A stretch of DNA of 8,636 bases from contig DAHWHT010000357.1 in NCBI GenBank assembly GCA_027335515.1, positions 1-8,636 on the forward strand, written 5' to 3'. Numbering within the stretch: the first letter of the stretch is position 1; each line of letters begins with the position of its first letter. Shown in pieces: positions 1-6,431 of this stretch. This DNA is from Clostridia bacterium (GTDB lineage Bacteria; Bacillota_E; RBS10-35; JAJYVN01). Below the pieces are notes generated by a model, which made no database searches, was not told the origin of the DNA, and worked only from the letters and a program-made list of their open reading frames with translations. The position numbers and the translations under genes are program-made.

Positions 1-333
1 GCCCAGGCTGCCCGGGCCGGCCTGCCCCGCCGTCCCCATCAGACCCCGCAGGCCTTCCGGCGGAGCCTGGTGGCCACCGAACCCGATGTGGCCCCGGGAT
101 TGCAGTTGTTGACCGGTGCGTACGAGTGGGCCCGGTTCAGCCCGCACCCTGTGACGGGGGAGCAGGTCGCGCAGGCGAGTTCCGGGTGGCAGCGGATTGC
201 GGGCTTTTTCAGCCGGCGTCAGCAGGACCAATCGGTCAAGGGGGCCGGGCCGGCGGATCAGCGGCGGGCCCGCACCGACCGGGAGGAGGGACGCGGCGTG
301 CGGGCCGACGGCCGCGGTCGCCGGCACACGTAG
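1..333 (+). CDS. C-terminal part of a DUF4129-type protein (5' end outside window)
   Basis: The frame is open from the first base to a TAG at 331-333, giving 110 residues of the C-terminus; the true start lies upstream. Around residues 12-80 the reading shows a run of TPQAFRRSL, then LQLLTGAYEWARFSPHPVT, then a tryptophan-centred segment. This resembles the cytoplasmic C-terminal domain called DUF4129, often found at the end of membrane-bound transglutaminase-like proteins. Such proteins commonly sit beside MoxR ATPases, and a MoxR gene follows here 58 bases downstream on the same strand, which supports the call. After about residue 80 the sequence becomes an Arg/Gly-rich tail with no recognisable fold. 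No catalytic transglutaminase residues are in view because only the tail is present. The function of DUF4129 is unknown; the family call rests on short motifs and context. Confidence 0.66.
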   Translation, partial: AQAARAGLPRRPHQTPQAFRRSLVATEPDVAPGLQLLTGAYEWARFSPHPVTGEQVAQASSGWQRIAGFFSRRQQDQSVKGAGPADQRRARTDREEGRGVRADGRGRRHT

Positions 334-391
334 CGGGCGTTGGGTGCCTCAAATCCCGCCGCCCGATCGGGTGGCGCAGGGGGGAAGCGTT

Positions 392-1423
<1,032 letters not shown>

Positions 1424-1430
1424 CCCCTTG

Positions 1431-1460
1431 CCGGGGGGGCGCCAATCCTGCCCCCCCCGG
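1431..1460 (+). terminator. GC-only hairpin after the MoxR gene
   Basis: Seven bases after the MoxR stop, CCGGGGGGGC pairs with GCCCCCCCCGG across a nine-base loop, a stem of about ten pairs with one extra C. No T-tract follows, so it is either a U-less terminator or a transcript 3'-end stabiliser. The position directly after the last gene of the operon favours an end-of-transcript role. Confidence 0.5.
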
Positions 1461-1482
1461 AGTCCCGCCTCGGTCGTTACAT

Positions 1483-1500
1483 TTGTGTTAAGCGTCACAA
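1483..1500. promoter_or_regulatory. Degenerate Rex/CRP-like operator
   Basis: TTGTGTTAAGCGTCACAA is an imperfect inverted repeat. Its right half GCGTCACAA is identical to the right half of the perfect site at 1619-1636, and its left half differs at two arm positions. Read as TGTG(T/A)-N6-TCACA it has a single mismatch to the CRP-type consensus. It lies 136 bp centre to centre upstream of the perfect copy. The assignment rests on the paired occurrence; the binding protein is not known. Confidence 0.45.
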
Positions 1501-1549
1501 GCGGCTGAAAAAGAGAGCCAGGGCGCGCTACGGCGAGAGCGGTCCGCGT

Positions 1550-1572
1550 ATGGGCCGCAGGATGGCCGCAGG
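1550..1572 (+). repeat. Short direct duplication
   Basis: ATGGGCCGCAGG (1550-1561) is followed immediately by ATGGCCGCAGG (1562-1572), an 11-12 bp tandem copy with one G lost. It lies in the non-coding stretch between the two operator-like sites. No function is evident and it may be a chance slippage product. Confidence 0.5.
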
Positions 1573-1618
1573 TGGCTCGTGCTTGGCGCTTTTTTCGGCG
1601 AGATCGGCTTTCCCCTCT

Positions 1619-1636
1619 TTGTGACCGGCGTCACAA
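1619..1636. promoter_or_regulatory. Perfect Rex/CRP-like operator
   Basis: TTGTGACCGGCGTCACAA has perfect 7-bp inverted arms (TTGTGAC and GTCACAA) around four bases. It has the length and form of the Rex redox-repressor operator TTGTGAA-N4-TTCACAA with a C/G pair replacing the inner A/T. It also contains TGTGA-N6-TCACA, the CRP/FNR-family consensus, so sequence alone cannot separate the two. It covers the -35 hexamer of the promoter at 1619-1647, the geometry expected for a repressor, which makes Rex the slightly better guess in a Bacillota genome. Confidence 0.65.
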
Positions 1637-1647
1637 GTCGGTAGACT
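1619..1647 (+). promoter_or_regulatory. Putative promoter of the YgiT-type gene
   Basis: TTGTGA (1619-1624) and TAGACT (1642-1647) are separated by exactly 17 bp. Each matches four of six bases of the housekeeping -35 and -10 consensus. Transcription would start near 1654, about 25 bases before the ATG, leaving room for the ribosome-binding site AGGGAGGTG at 1663-1671. The -35 lies inside the inverted-repeat operator, so occupancy by a dimeric regulator would block RNA polymerase. Confidence 0.55.
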
Positions 1648-1678
1648 GGCGCCGGAATCGAGAGGGAGGTGCCCGCAG

Positions 1679-1945
1679 ATGGTTGAGCGGCAGGGAGTTG
1701 GTCCGAAGATCGCGGGTGCGGTGCCGACGCGCTGTGCGTGCGGCGGTCGGCTCGGGTACGAGGTGGTGCACCGTTATCTATTCACGGACGACAGTGGTCG
1801 TGCGGTGGAGATCCACAACGTGCCGGCGGCGGTGTGCGAGCGGTGCGGCGACGCGATCCTGGATCCCGCGGTGGTGGCGGAGATCGGCAATCGCCTCACC
1901 CGGCACTACTTCATCCCGCGCCACCTGAACCTCGCCGCGGACTGA
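1679..1945 (+). CDS. YgiT-type zinc-finger domain protein (orphan)
   Basis: An 88-residue protein starting at ATG 1679 with an excellent ribosome-binding site (AGGGAGGTG, seven-base spacing). It has two cysteine clusters, Cys19/Cys21 in CACGG and Cys53/Cys56 in CERCG. Between them lies the YgiT pattern of a beta-rich stretch ending in VEIHNVPAAVCERCGD. This is the zinc-binding module seen at the N-terminus of MqsA/YgiT antitoxins. Two things are odd. The first pair is C-x-C instead of the usual C-x-x-C, and the helix-turn-helix half that lets MqsA bind DNA is absent. No DUF4258 or MqsR-like toxin gene lies on either side. Stand-alone YgiT-type fingers exist, and their role is unclear. The gene seems to have its own operator-controlled promoter and its own terminator. 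The domain call is confident; antitoxin function is not supported. Confidence 0.82.
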   Translation: MVERQGVGPKIAGAVPTRCACGGRLGYEVVHRYLFTDDSGRAVEIHNVPAAVCERCGDAILDPAVVAEIGNRLTRHYFIPRHLNLAAD

Positions 1946-1953
1946 TGCGGCCT

Positions 1954-1980
1954 GGCGTCCCCGTTCGCATCGGGGGCGCC
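1954..1980. terminator. Shared hairpin between convergent genes
   Basis: GGCGTCCCCG (1954-1963) pairs with CGGGGGCGCC (1971-1980), ten pairs including one G-T wobble, around a seven-base loop. It sits nine bases after the YgiT-type stop and 24 bases beyond the stop of the convergent ABC ATPase gene, so it can end transcripts from both sides. No T-run follows the stem directly on either strand; the nearest on the plus strand is at 2001-2005. Confidence 0.55.
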
Positions 1981-2003
1981 GGGTCGGTTTCGGGGCGGGG
2001 TTT

Positions 2004-3368
2004 TTATGGATGGCGGTCCCCGTCCGGCGGTGCGGCCCCGTCTCCGGCTCCCACGTCGGTGTCAGGGGTTTCTTCCGCCAACGTCTCATCCTCTTCTTCA
2101 GGAAGATAGAATTCCTCCGCAGCCTGATCGTACGCGAACAATTCGGCCCAACGACCCCAGGACACCGCGGCGTCGATCTGCGCTTCGGCCTGGACCTCGC
2201 CGAGTTCGCTGGCCACGACTTCGACGAAGAACTCGCGCCGCATGGTGTGGTTCCGCTTGCCGGCCAGAACCCGGCGGATGACCGCAAACAGCGGAAGGTC
2301 GCGGATGCGCTCGGCGACGATCTGCTTGCGGCCGGCGGCATCCTCATCGGCGTAGTGCCGACCGAGCTCGGTCAGGCAGAGGTCGCCCTCGCGCACGATC
2401 GCCAACCCGACCAGTTCCGCGGCCTCGGTGACCGGCAGCAGGTCGTCCACCTCAAGCATCAGTTCACTGCCCAGATGGTAGAGGTCGTCCCGGCCGCCGC
2501 GGTCGGCGACGAGTTCCAGCAACCCGTTGAGCATGCCCATGGCGGTGTGCGGCAAGGGGGCGAAGTGGGGCTGTGGGGGCCCGGCGGGTGTGTGGGTCGG
2601 CGCCGCGGCCGCGTCGGCGCCTTCGGTGACGATCTTGTAGATCCGGTCGACCATCGCCAGGAACGCGGCGTGTTTGCGGTTGCGCGGCCGGGGCAGCCCG
2701 ACGGCGATGTCGGCGACGACTCGGGCGGGATTGCGCGAGAGGATCACGACCCGGTCCGCCATGGCCACCGCCTCTTCGACGCCGTGGGTAACCATCAGGA
2801 CGGCACGGGTTGGGATGCGGCGTTCGACCCACAGATCCAACAGTTCGTTGCGGAGGTTTTCGGCGGTGAGGAAGTCGAGTGCCGAGAAGGGTTCGTCCAT
2901 GCACAGCAGTTCCGGTTCGACCGCCAGCGCCCGCGCGAAGCCGACGCGCTGACGCATCCCCCCGGAGAGTTCCTTGGGGTATGCGTCTTCAAAGCCCTCC
3001 AGCCCGATGAGCTCGATCAGCCGGTTGGCGCGACTGCGGCGCTCGCGCAGCGCCATGCCGCGGGCCTTGAGTCCGATCTCCACGTTCTCCAGGACGGTCA
3101 GCCAGGGGTAGAGGGCAAACGTCTGGAAGACGATCGCCGCGTGTGGACAGGGGCCATCCACCTGCTGCCCGCGGTAGCGGACCAAGCCGCTGGACGGCCG
3201 CATCAACCCGGTCACGATGCGCAGCAGCGTCGATTTACCCGAGCCCGACGGGCCCAGCAGGGCGACGAACTCCCCGTCGTGGATGTTGAGGTCGATGGCG
3301 TCGAGCACCAGCATCTCATCGTATCGGCGGCTGACCTGCTCGGCGGACACCAACACGGCTGCGGTCAT
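2004..3368 (-). CDS. NitT/TauT-class ABC transporter ATPase with C-terminal AAA-associated domain
   Basis: A 454-residue ATP-binding subunit of an importer of the nitrate/sulfonate/bicarbonate class. The start is ATG at 3368, preceded by AGGGAGTGAGGTG; an upstream ATG in the same frame (3437) would overlap the permease gene and lacks family similarity. Residues 1-240 are the nucleotide-binding domain: Walker A GPSGSGKST at 39-47, Q-loop Gln82 in the class-typical VFQTFALYPWLTV, signature LSGGM at 134-138, Walker B LLCMDE at 154-159, H-switch His195. An Ala/Pro/His-rich linker leads to a C-terminal domain (about 275-425) resembling the AAA-associated domain found on some members, which accounts for the extra length over the usual 250 residues. 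The last 25 residues are acidic. It follows the permease gene by 40 bases in one operon. The substrate cannot be read from the sequence. No binding protein is encoded nearby. Confidence 0.92.
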   Translation of the reverse strand: MTAAVLVSAEQVSRRYDEMLVLDAIDLNIHDGEFVALLGPSGSGKSTLLRIVTGLMRPSSGLVRYRGQQVDGPCPHAAIVFQTFALYPWLTVLENVEIGLKARGMALRERRSRANRLIELIGLEGFEDAYPKELSGGMRQRVGFARALAVEPELLCMDEPFSALDFLTAENLRNELLDLWVERRIPTRAVLMVTHGVEEAVAMADRVVILSRNPARVVADIAVGLPRPRNRKHAAFLAMVDRIYKIVTEGADAAAAPTHTPAGPPQPHFAPLPHTAMGMLNGLLELVADRGGRDDLYHLGSELMLEVDDLLPVTEAAELVGLAIVREGDLCLTELGRHYADEDAAGRKQIVAERIRDLPLFAVIRRVLAGKRNHTMRREFFVEVVASELGEVQAEAQIDAAVSWGRWAELFAYDQAAEEFYLPEEEDETLAEETPDTDVGAGDGAAPPDGDRHP

Positions 3369-3408
3369 CGCACACCTCACTCCCTGCGGCCCTGCCCGCC
3401 CGGGTCTT

Positions 3409-5124
3409 CTACAGCAGGGTATATCGGCTTTCGGCAAGGCGGAAGAGTCGCCGCCACAGCAGGCGGTTGGCGCCGACCACCAGGAGGGAAAGCGCCAGGG
3501 TTGCCCCGAGCAGCAGGGGATACTGTGCGTGCTGGCTGGCCTGCGCGATCACGGAGCCGAGGCCGAAGGTGGTGTAGGTGCGGTTGCCGGCCTGGACGAA
3601 TTCCGTGATGATCGCGGCGTTCCAAGCGCCGCCGGCTGCGGTGATCAGTCCGGTCACGAGGTAGGGGAAGATGCCGGGCAGGATCAGGGTGCGCCAGCGC
3701 TCGAGGCGTCCGAGTCGGAAGAGGGCCGTGGCCTCCTTCAGGTCCTGCGGCAGCGCCATGGCACCGGCGATGACGTTGAACAGCACGTACCACTGCGTGC
3801 CAAGCAGCATCAGCAGCACGGACGTGTAGCCCAGGCCGCCGCCAAGGGCGACGACGATCACGGGGAAGAGCGCGGAGGCCGGAACGGAGGCGAGGATCTG
3901 CACGACGGGCTGCAGCCGGTCGGACCAGGCGCGGTTGACGCCGATGAACACGCCGACGGGCACGGTCCAAAGGGTGCTGATGGCCAGGGCGGCGACGACC
4001 CGCAGCGTGGTCAGGCCCGCCGCCAGCGGAAGCGCGGCGGCCTCGCGGGCCGGCAGGCGCAGCAACAATCCGGCCGCGTGCCACAACGCCAGGGCCGCCA
4101 CCGCGGTCAGGGCGGCGAGCGCGGCCAGGGCCGTCAGGCGCCGTTGGGGCCCGCGGGTTGTTCGGCGCTGGGCGGCCGGCGCGCGCGGGGTGCAGAGGCG
4201 GCGGTCGATCGCCTCCACCAGGGGGCCCACGGCCTGCTGTTGGACCCATTCCACCAGCGCGGAGCGGCGCACCACGCGCAGCACCACGGAGCGCGGGGGT
4301 GCCTGGTCGCCGACCAATTCCATCTTGAACCGTTCCGACCAGGCGATGAGCGGGCGCCAGACGAGCTGGTCCAGGGCGACGATGACGGTGATCAGCGTGA
4401 GGATGCCCGCCGCGATGGCCGGGGCGTCACCGGCCGCTGCCGCGCGTTGCAGGTAGCTGCCCAGGCCCGGGACCTGGAAGGACCGGTCGCCCAGAGTGAA
4501 CATCTCCGCGGCCATGAGGAAAAACCAACCGCCGGCCCACGACATCATGCTGTTCCACACGAGGCCGATCGCCGCGTGGGGCAATTCGAGTTGGCGGAAC
4601 CGCTGCCACCAGGACAACCGATAAAGCTGTGCCACTTCGCGCAGTTCCCTCGGAACGGTCAGCAGGGAGTTGTAAAAGGAAAAGGTGAGGTTCCAGGCCT
4701 GCGATGTGAACACGAGGACCACCGAGGCGATCTCGGCGCCCAGGTTGCTGTGCGGGAAGACGTTGGTCAGTGCCAGCACGATGGTCGGCAGGAAGGAAAG
4801 GATGGGGATGGACTGCAGAATATCCAGCAGGGGTACCAGGACGCGTTCGGCGTGTCGATTGAAGGCGGCAAGGTACGCATACACCAGGGAAAAGCTCAGG
4901 GAAAGGGCGTAGGCGGCGGCCATGCGCGCCGTGGAGTACAGGGCGTACAGGGGCAGGTCTCGGTAGTCCAGGGTGATGCGCGCGCCCGCACCCCTGCCGG
5001 CCCCGCCGCTGGCGAGAAGCACCACCAGGTAAAAGGCCGCAACCAATGCCACCCCGACCGCCAGGTCTGCGCCCCACGAGCGTGGGCGATCCCCGGTTGG
5101 TCGGCGTAGCCAGGTGGGCAGCAT
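3409..5124 (-). CDS. Fused two-domain ABC transporter permease, NitT/TauT class
   Basis: A polytopic membrane protein of 571 residues, about twice a normal SsuC/TauC permease, built from two permease domains in tandem. Half one spans about 18-262 and half two about 330-556, joined by a charged Arg-rich linker. Each half has the cytoplasmic EAA-type coupling loop that docks on the ATPase: LREVAQLYRLSWWQRFRQLELP at 161-182 and a matching LKEATALFRL...LILPG near 462-484. One chain thus supplies both halves of the channel and pairs with the ATPase encoded 40 bases downstream. The start is uncertain. I use ATG 5124, which puts the first membrane helix near residue 20. GTG 5196 would add 24 residues, but it lies only 20 bases after the T-tract of the rpmB terminator and has no ribosome-binding site. 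Neither start has a strong one. The family is clear; the substrate is unknown. Confidence 0.88.
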   Translation of the reverse strand: MLPTWLRRPTGDRPRSWGADLAVGVALVAAFYLVVLLASGGAGRGAGARITLDYRDLPLYALYSTARMAAAYALSLSFSLVYAYLAAFNRHAERVLVPLLDILQSIPILSFLPTIVLALTNVFPHSNLGAEIASVVLVFTSQAWNLTFSFYNSLLTVPRELREVAQLYRLSWWQRFRQLELPHAAIGLVWNSMMSWAGGWFFLMAAEMFTLGDRSFQVPGLGSYLQRAAAAGDAPAIAAGILTLITVIVALDQLVWRPLIAWSERFKMELVGDQAPPRSVVLRVVRRSALVEWVQQQAVGPLVEAIDRRLCTPRAPAAQRRTTRGPQRRLTALAALAALTAVAALALWHAAGLLLRLPAREAAALPLAAGLTTLRVVAALAISTLWTVPVGVFIGVNRAWSDRLQPVVQILASVPASALFPVIVVALGGGLGYTSVLLMLLGTQWYVLFNVIAGAMALPQDLKEATALFRLGRLERWRTLILPGIFPYLVTGLITAAGGAWNAAIITEFVQAGNRTYTTFGLGSVIAQASQHAQYPLLLGATLALSLLVVGANRLLWRRLFRLAESRYTLL

Positions 5125-5215
5125 CGCCGCCAGCCGCGGTGAGCCGCGGCCTTTGGATGTCCTGTCGCTGATGGCGTCCCACCTCGCTTGGGCCACCGTG
5201 TTGGGTTCTACGCCG

Positions 5216-5250
5216 AAAACGACCGCCGGTGCGGGTGCACCAAGGCGGTC
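5216..5250 (-). terminator. Intrinsic terminator of rpmB
   Basis: Read on the minus strand, GACCGCC then GGTGC pair with GCACC then GGCGGTC, twelve pairs with a two-base TT bulge and an ACCC loop. GTTTTC follows directly. It begins 44 bases after the rpmB stop. This is the best intrinsic terminator in the window and should separate rpmB from the ABC transporter operon downstream. Confidence 0.78.
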
Positions 5251-5294
5251 GGATGGGATGGGTGCCCGGACGGTTCATCCGCAGCGGGGCGCGA

Positions 5295-5483
5295 TCAGAT
5301 GGGTCCCCGCCGACTGGTGCGCAAGCAGGCCGTACAGATGCGGACACGGCAGAGCCGTCCCTCGCGTACAAGGTGGACCCGCTGCAGGTTGGGCTCGAAA
5401 CGGCGACGGTTCTTGATGTTCGAGTGGCTCACGGCGTGGCCGCTCGCCGGTTGCTTGCCGCATACATCGCAACGCTTGGCCAT
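5295..5483 (-). CDS. rpmB: Large ribosomal subunit protein bL28
   Basis: A 62-residue basic protein of normal L28 length, a component of the 50S subunit that binds 23S rRNA. It begins MAKRCDVCGK and continues with the hallmark HAVSHSNIKNRRRFEPNLQRV and the RVRICTACLR ending. Two CxxC pairs, Cys5/Cys8 and Cys50/Cys53, make it the zinc-ribbon form of the protein; a fifth cysteine at 45 is not part of the pattern. The ATG at 5483 is preceded by AGGGAGGA, with the start about eleven bases further on. It appears monocistronic, with a promoter at 5596-5625 and a terminator at 5216-5250. It is divergent from the Asp23 gene, the arrangement known from many Bacillota. Confidence 0.97.
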   Translation of the reverse strand: MAKRCDVCGKQPASGHAVSHSNIKNRRRFEPNLQRVHLVREGRLCRVRICTACLRTSRRGPI

Positions 5484-5486
5484 GAT

Positions 5487-5568
5487 GACCTGTTTCCTCC
5501 CTGTCCCCTGTGCCTGCGACCGTGCCCGTCGGGTTCCGCCTCAGGCGGCGAGGGCGATCGAACAGGTC
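5487..5568 (-). promoter_or_regulatory. Possible structured leader of rpmB
   Basis: In the rpmB 5' leader, GACCTGTT (5487-5494 on plus) and AACAGGTC (5561-5568) form a perfect 8-bp inverted repeat enclosing 66 bases. Inside is a smaller hairpin, CCGCC-TCA-GGCGG (5536-5548). In the mRNA the 3' arm lies exactly between the ribosome-binding site AGGGAGGA and the start codon, so closing the stem could restrict initiation. I know of no catalogued L28 leader that matches; an arm this short could also be chance. Confidence 0.35.
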
Positions 5569-5595
5569 CGCCCCACACCGTACGAGCGGCCCGTT

Positions 5596-5625
5596 ATGAT
5601 AGCATGGTCGGCCGTTTGCGGGCAA
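5596..5625 (-). promoter_or_regulatory. rpmB: Promoter of rpmB
   Basis: On the minus strand TTGCCC (5620-5625) is followed after 18 bases by TATCAT (5596-5601). The -10 matches five of six consensus bases and the -35 four of six. Transcription would begin near 5589, giving a leader of about 105 bases before rpmB. Confidence 0.65.
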
Positions 5626-5677
5626 TCGGGCGAGCGGTGGGCGCGGTGCCTGGACGGTTGCGTCACGCGGCGCGTCG

Positions 5678-5725
5678 CGTTGCCACGTTACAACGTTGCC
5701 ACGTTACAACGTTACAACGTTACAT
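5678..5725 (+). repeat. Six tandem copies of an 8-bp unit
   Basis: The stretch divides exactly into six 8-mers: CGTTGCCA, CGTTACAA, CGTTGCCA, CGTTACAA, CGTTACAA, CGTTACAT. Units 1-2 are duplicated as a 16-bp dimer in units 3-4, then the second type continues. It is clearly AT-richer than its surroundings. It lies in the divergent region, 53 bp upstream of the rpmB -35 and 83 bp before the Asp23 start. An 8-bp period does not match one helical turn, so side-by-side binding on one DNA face is not expected. Slipped-strand expansion or a cooperative regulator array are both possible. Confidence 0.92.
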
Positions 5726-5808
5726 GGTACAGATGCCGGTTTCGCTACTTTGACGTTCTTCCTAAACAACGGCGGCATGGCCGCTGCGCGGGGAAGGGGT
5801 GCGGCGCC

Positions 5809-6219
5809 GTGGCGCGTGAGTTGCAGACCGCGGAGGGGCGACTGGTGCTCACCGAATCGGCCCTCGCGGCCGTTGCGGGCGCCGCCGTGGGCGCGTGCGA
5901 GGGGGTTGCCGCGACGGTGGCCCGCGGTTTGCACGACGAACTGGCGGGGCTCTGGCGGGACGCGCGCGCGCCCGAGCCCCGCCAGGCGTTGGAGCGGGGT
6001 GTGGACGTGTACCTGGACGCGGAGCAGTTGCGCCTGCGGGTGGACATCGCGGTCGTTTTCGGTTGGCGCATCCAGGAGGTATGCCGCCAGGTGGTGGCGG
6101 CCGTCACCCGCGATGTCCAGCGGGCGACCGGCATCCGGCCCACGGGCGTCGAGGTGCGCGTGGTCGGCGTGCGGATGCGCGAAGGGCCGCCAGAGGACTT
6201 GTCCGGCCCCCAGGGCTGA
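5809..6219 (+). CDS. Asp23/Gls24 family (YloU-like) protein
   Basis: A 136-residue protein of the Asp23/Gls24 family, small cytoplasmic or membrane-associated proteins linked to envelope stress in Bacillota; the molecular role is poorly defined. The N-terminal half has the family opening LVLTESALAAVAGAAVGACEGV (12-33, typically an I-A-G-x-A-A-x-E-x-x-G-V pattern). The C-terminal half has a beta strand LRLRVDIAVVFG (74-85), then the helix RIQEVCRQVVAAVTRDV and TGIRPTGVEVRVVGV, matching the closing strand-helix-strand. Residues 40-65 are longer and more charged than usual. The GTG at 5809 is chosen for GGAAGGGGT at 5792-5800; a TTG at 5821 is a weaker alternative. No confident promoter was found upstream, though TTGACG at 5750-5755 is a good -35 without a matching -10. 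It is divergent from rpmB and followed by recG with no fakA gene between. Confidence 0.9.
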   Translation: MARELQTAEGRLVLTESALAAVAGAAVGACEGVAATVARGLHDELAGLWRDARAPEPRQALERGVDVYLDAEQLRLRVDIAVVFGWRIQEVCRQVVAAVTRDVQRATGIRPTGVEVRVVGVRMREGPPEDLSGPQG

Positions 6220-6431
6220 CGCGTCTCAGAAAGGCGGGTAGTGAGGGGCGTTTGTGACGCGGGCCGGGGCGCGCCGCGTGCGGCGACTACCGCCAGCTTC
6301 CGATTCATGGTAACATGCGAACATATGGGCGCGGTTGCGGTTCCGAATGCGAGGGTGCGTCCGTCGGTTGCCTGAGGCCCAGCGAGGGGCAAATCCGAGG
6401 CCGAAAGGGGCGAGAGCCTGGTAGGACGGAC
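6220..6431 (+). other. Asp23-recG intergenic region
   Basis: 212 bases with no convincing gene. It contains a possible three-way fold at 6233-6294: GGC(G)GGTAGT (6233-6242) pairs with ACTACCGCC (6286-6294), enclosing small hairpins GCGT/ACGC (6248-6260) and CGCCG/CGGCG (6272-6285). In GC-rich DNA such pairing arises easily. The recG frame is open here back to an ATG at 6315, but the encoded residues look non-coding and that ATG has no ribosome-binding site. Confidence 0.4.

Noticed and set aside
281..333. Strong purine-rich ribosome-binding site (GGGAGGAGGG) before a GTG at 298
   Set aside because: The GTG is in the DUF4129 frame and stops after 11 codons. It does not open the MoxR frame, so it is probably just Arg/Glu codons of the upstream protein.
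1424..1678. A degenerate toxin gene upstream of the YgiT-type gene
   Set aside because: No frame shows DUF4258, RelE-like or MqsR-like residues. The only open frame (from 1572) overlaps the zinc-finger gene in another frame and is Arg/Trp-rich.
1738..3608. Long open frames on the plus strand opposite the ABC transporter genes (for example 2010-3608 and 3217-5109)
   Set aside because: They are antisense shadows created by GC-rich codon bias. Their translations are Gly/Arg/Asp/Gln-rich without family motifs, while the minus-strand frames carry complete ABC transporter motifs.
5678..5725. CRISPR-like interpretation of the 8-bp repeats
   Set aside because: Units are contiguous with no spacers and far too short for CRISPR repeats. 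No cas genes are present.
6252..6258. TTGTGAC half-site like the operator at 1619
   Set aside because: There is no GTCACAA at the matching distance, so it is only a half-site and probably chance.
6315..6431. ATG at 6315 as the start of recG
   Set aside because: The added residues are Gly/Arg/Cys-rich with no resemblance to RecG, and there is no ribosome-binding site. The frame is open there only because stop codons are rare in GC-rich DNA.
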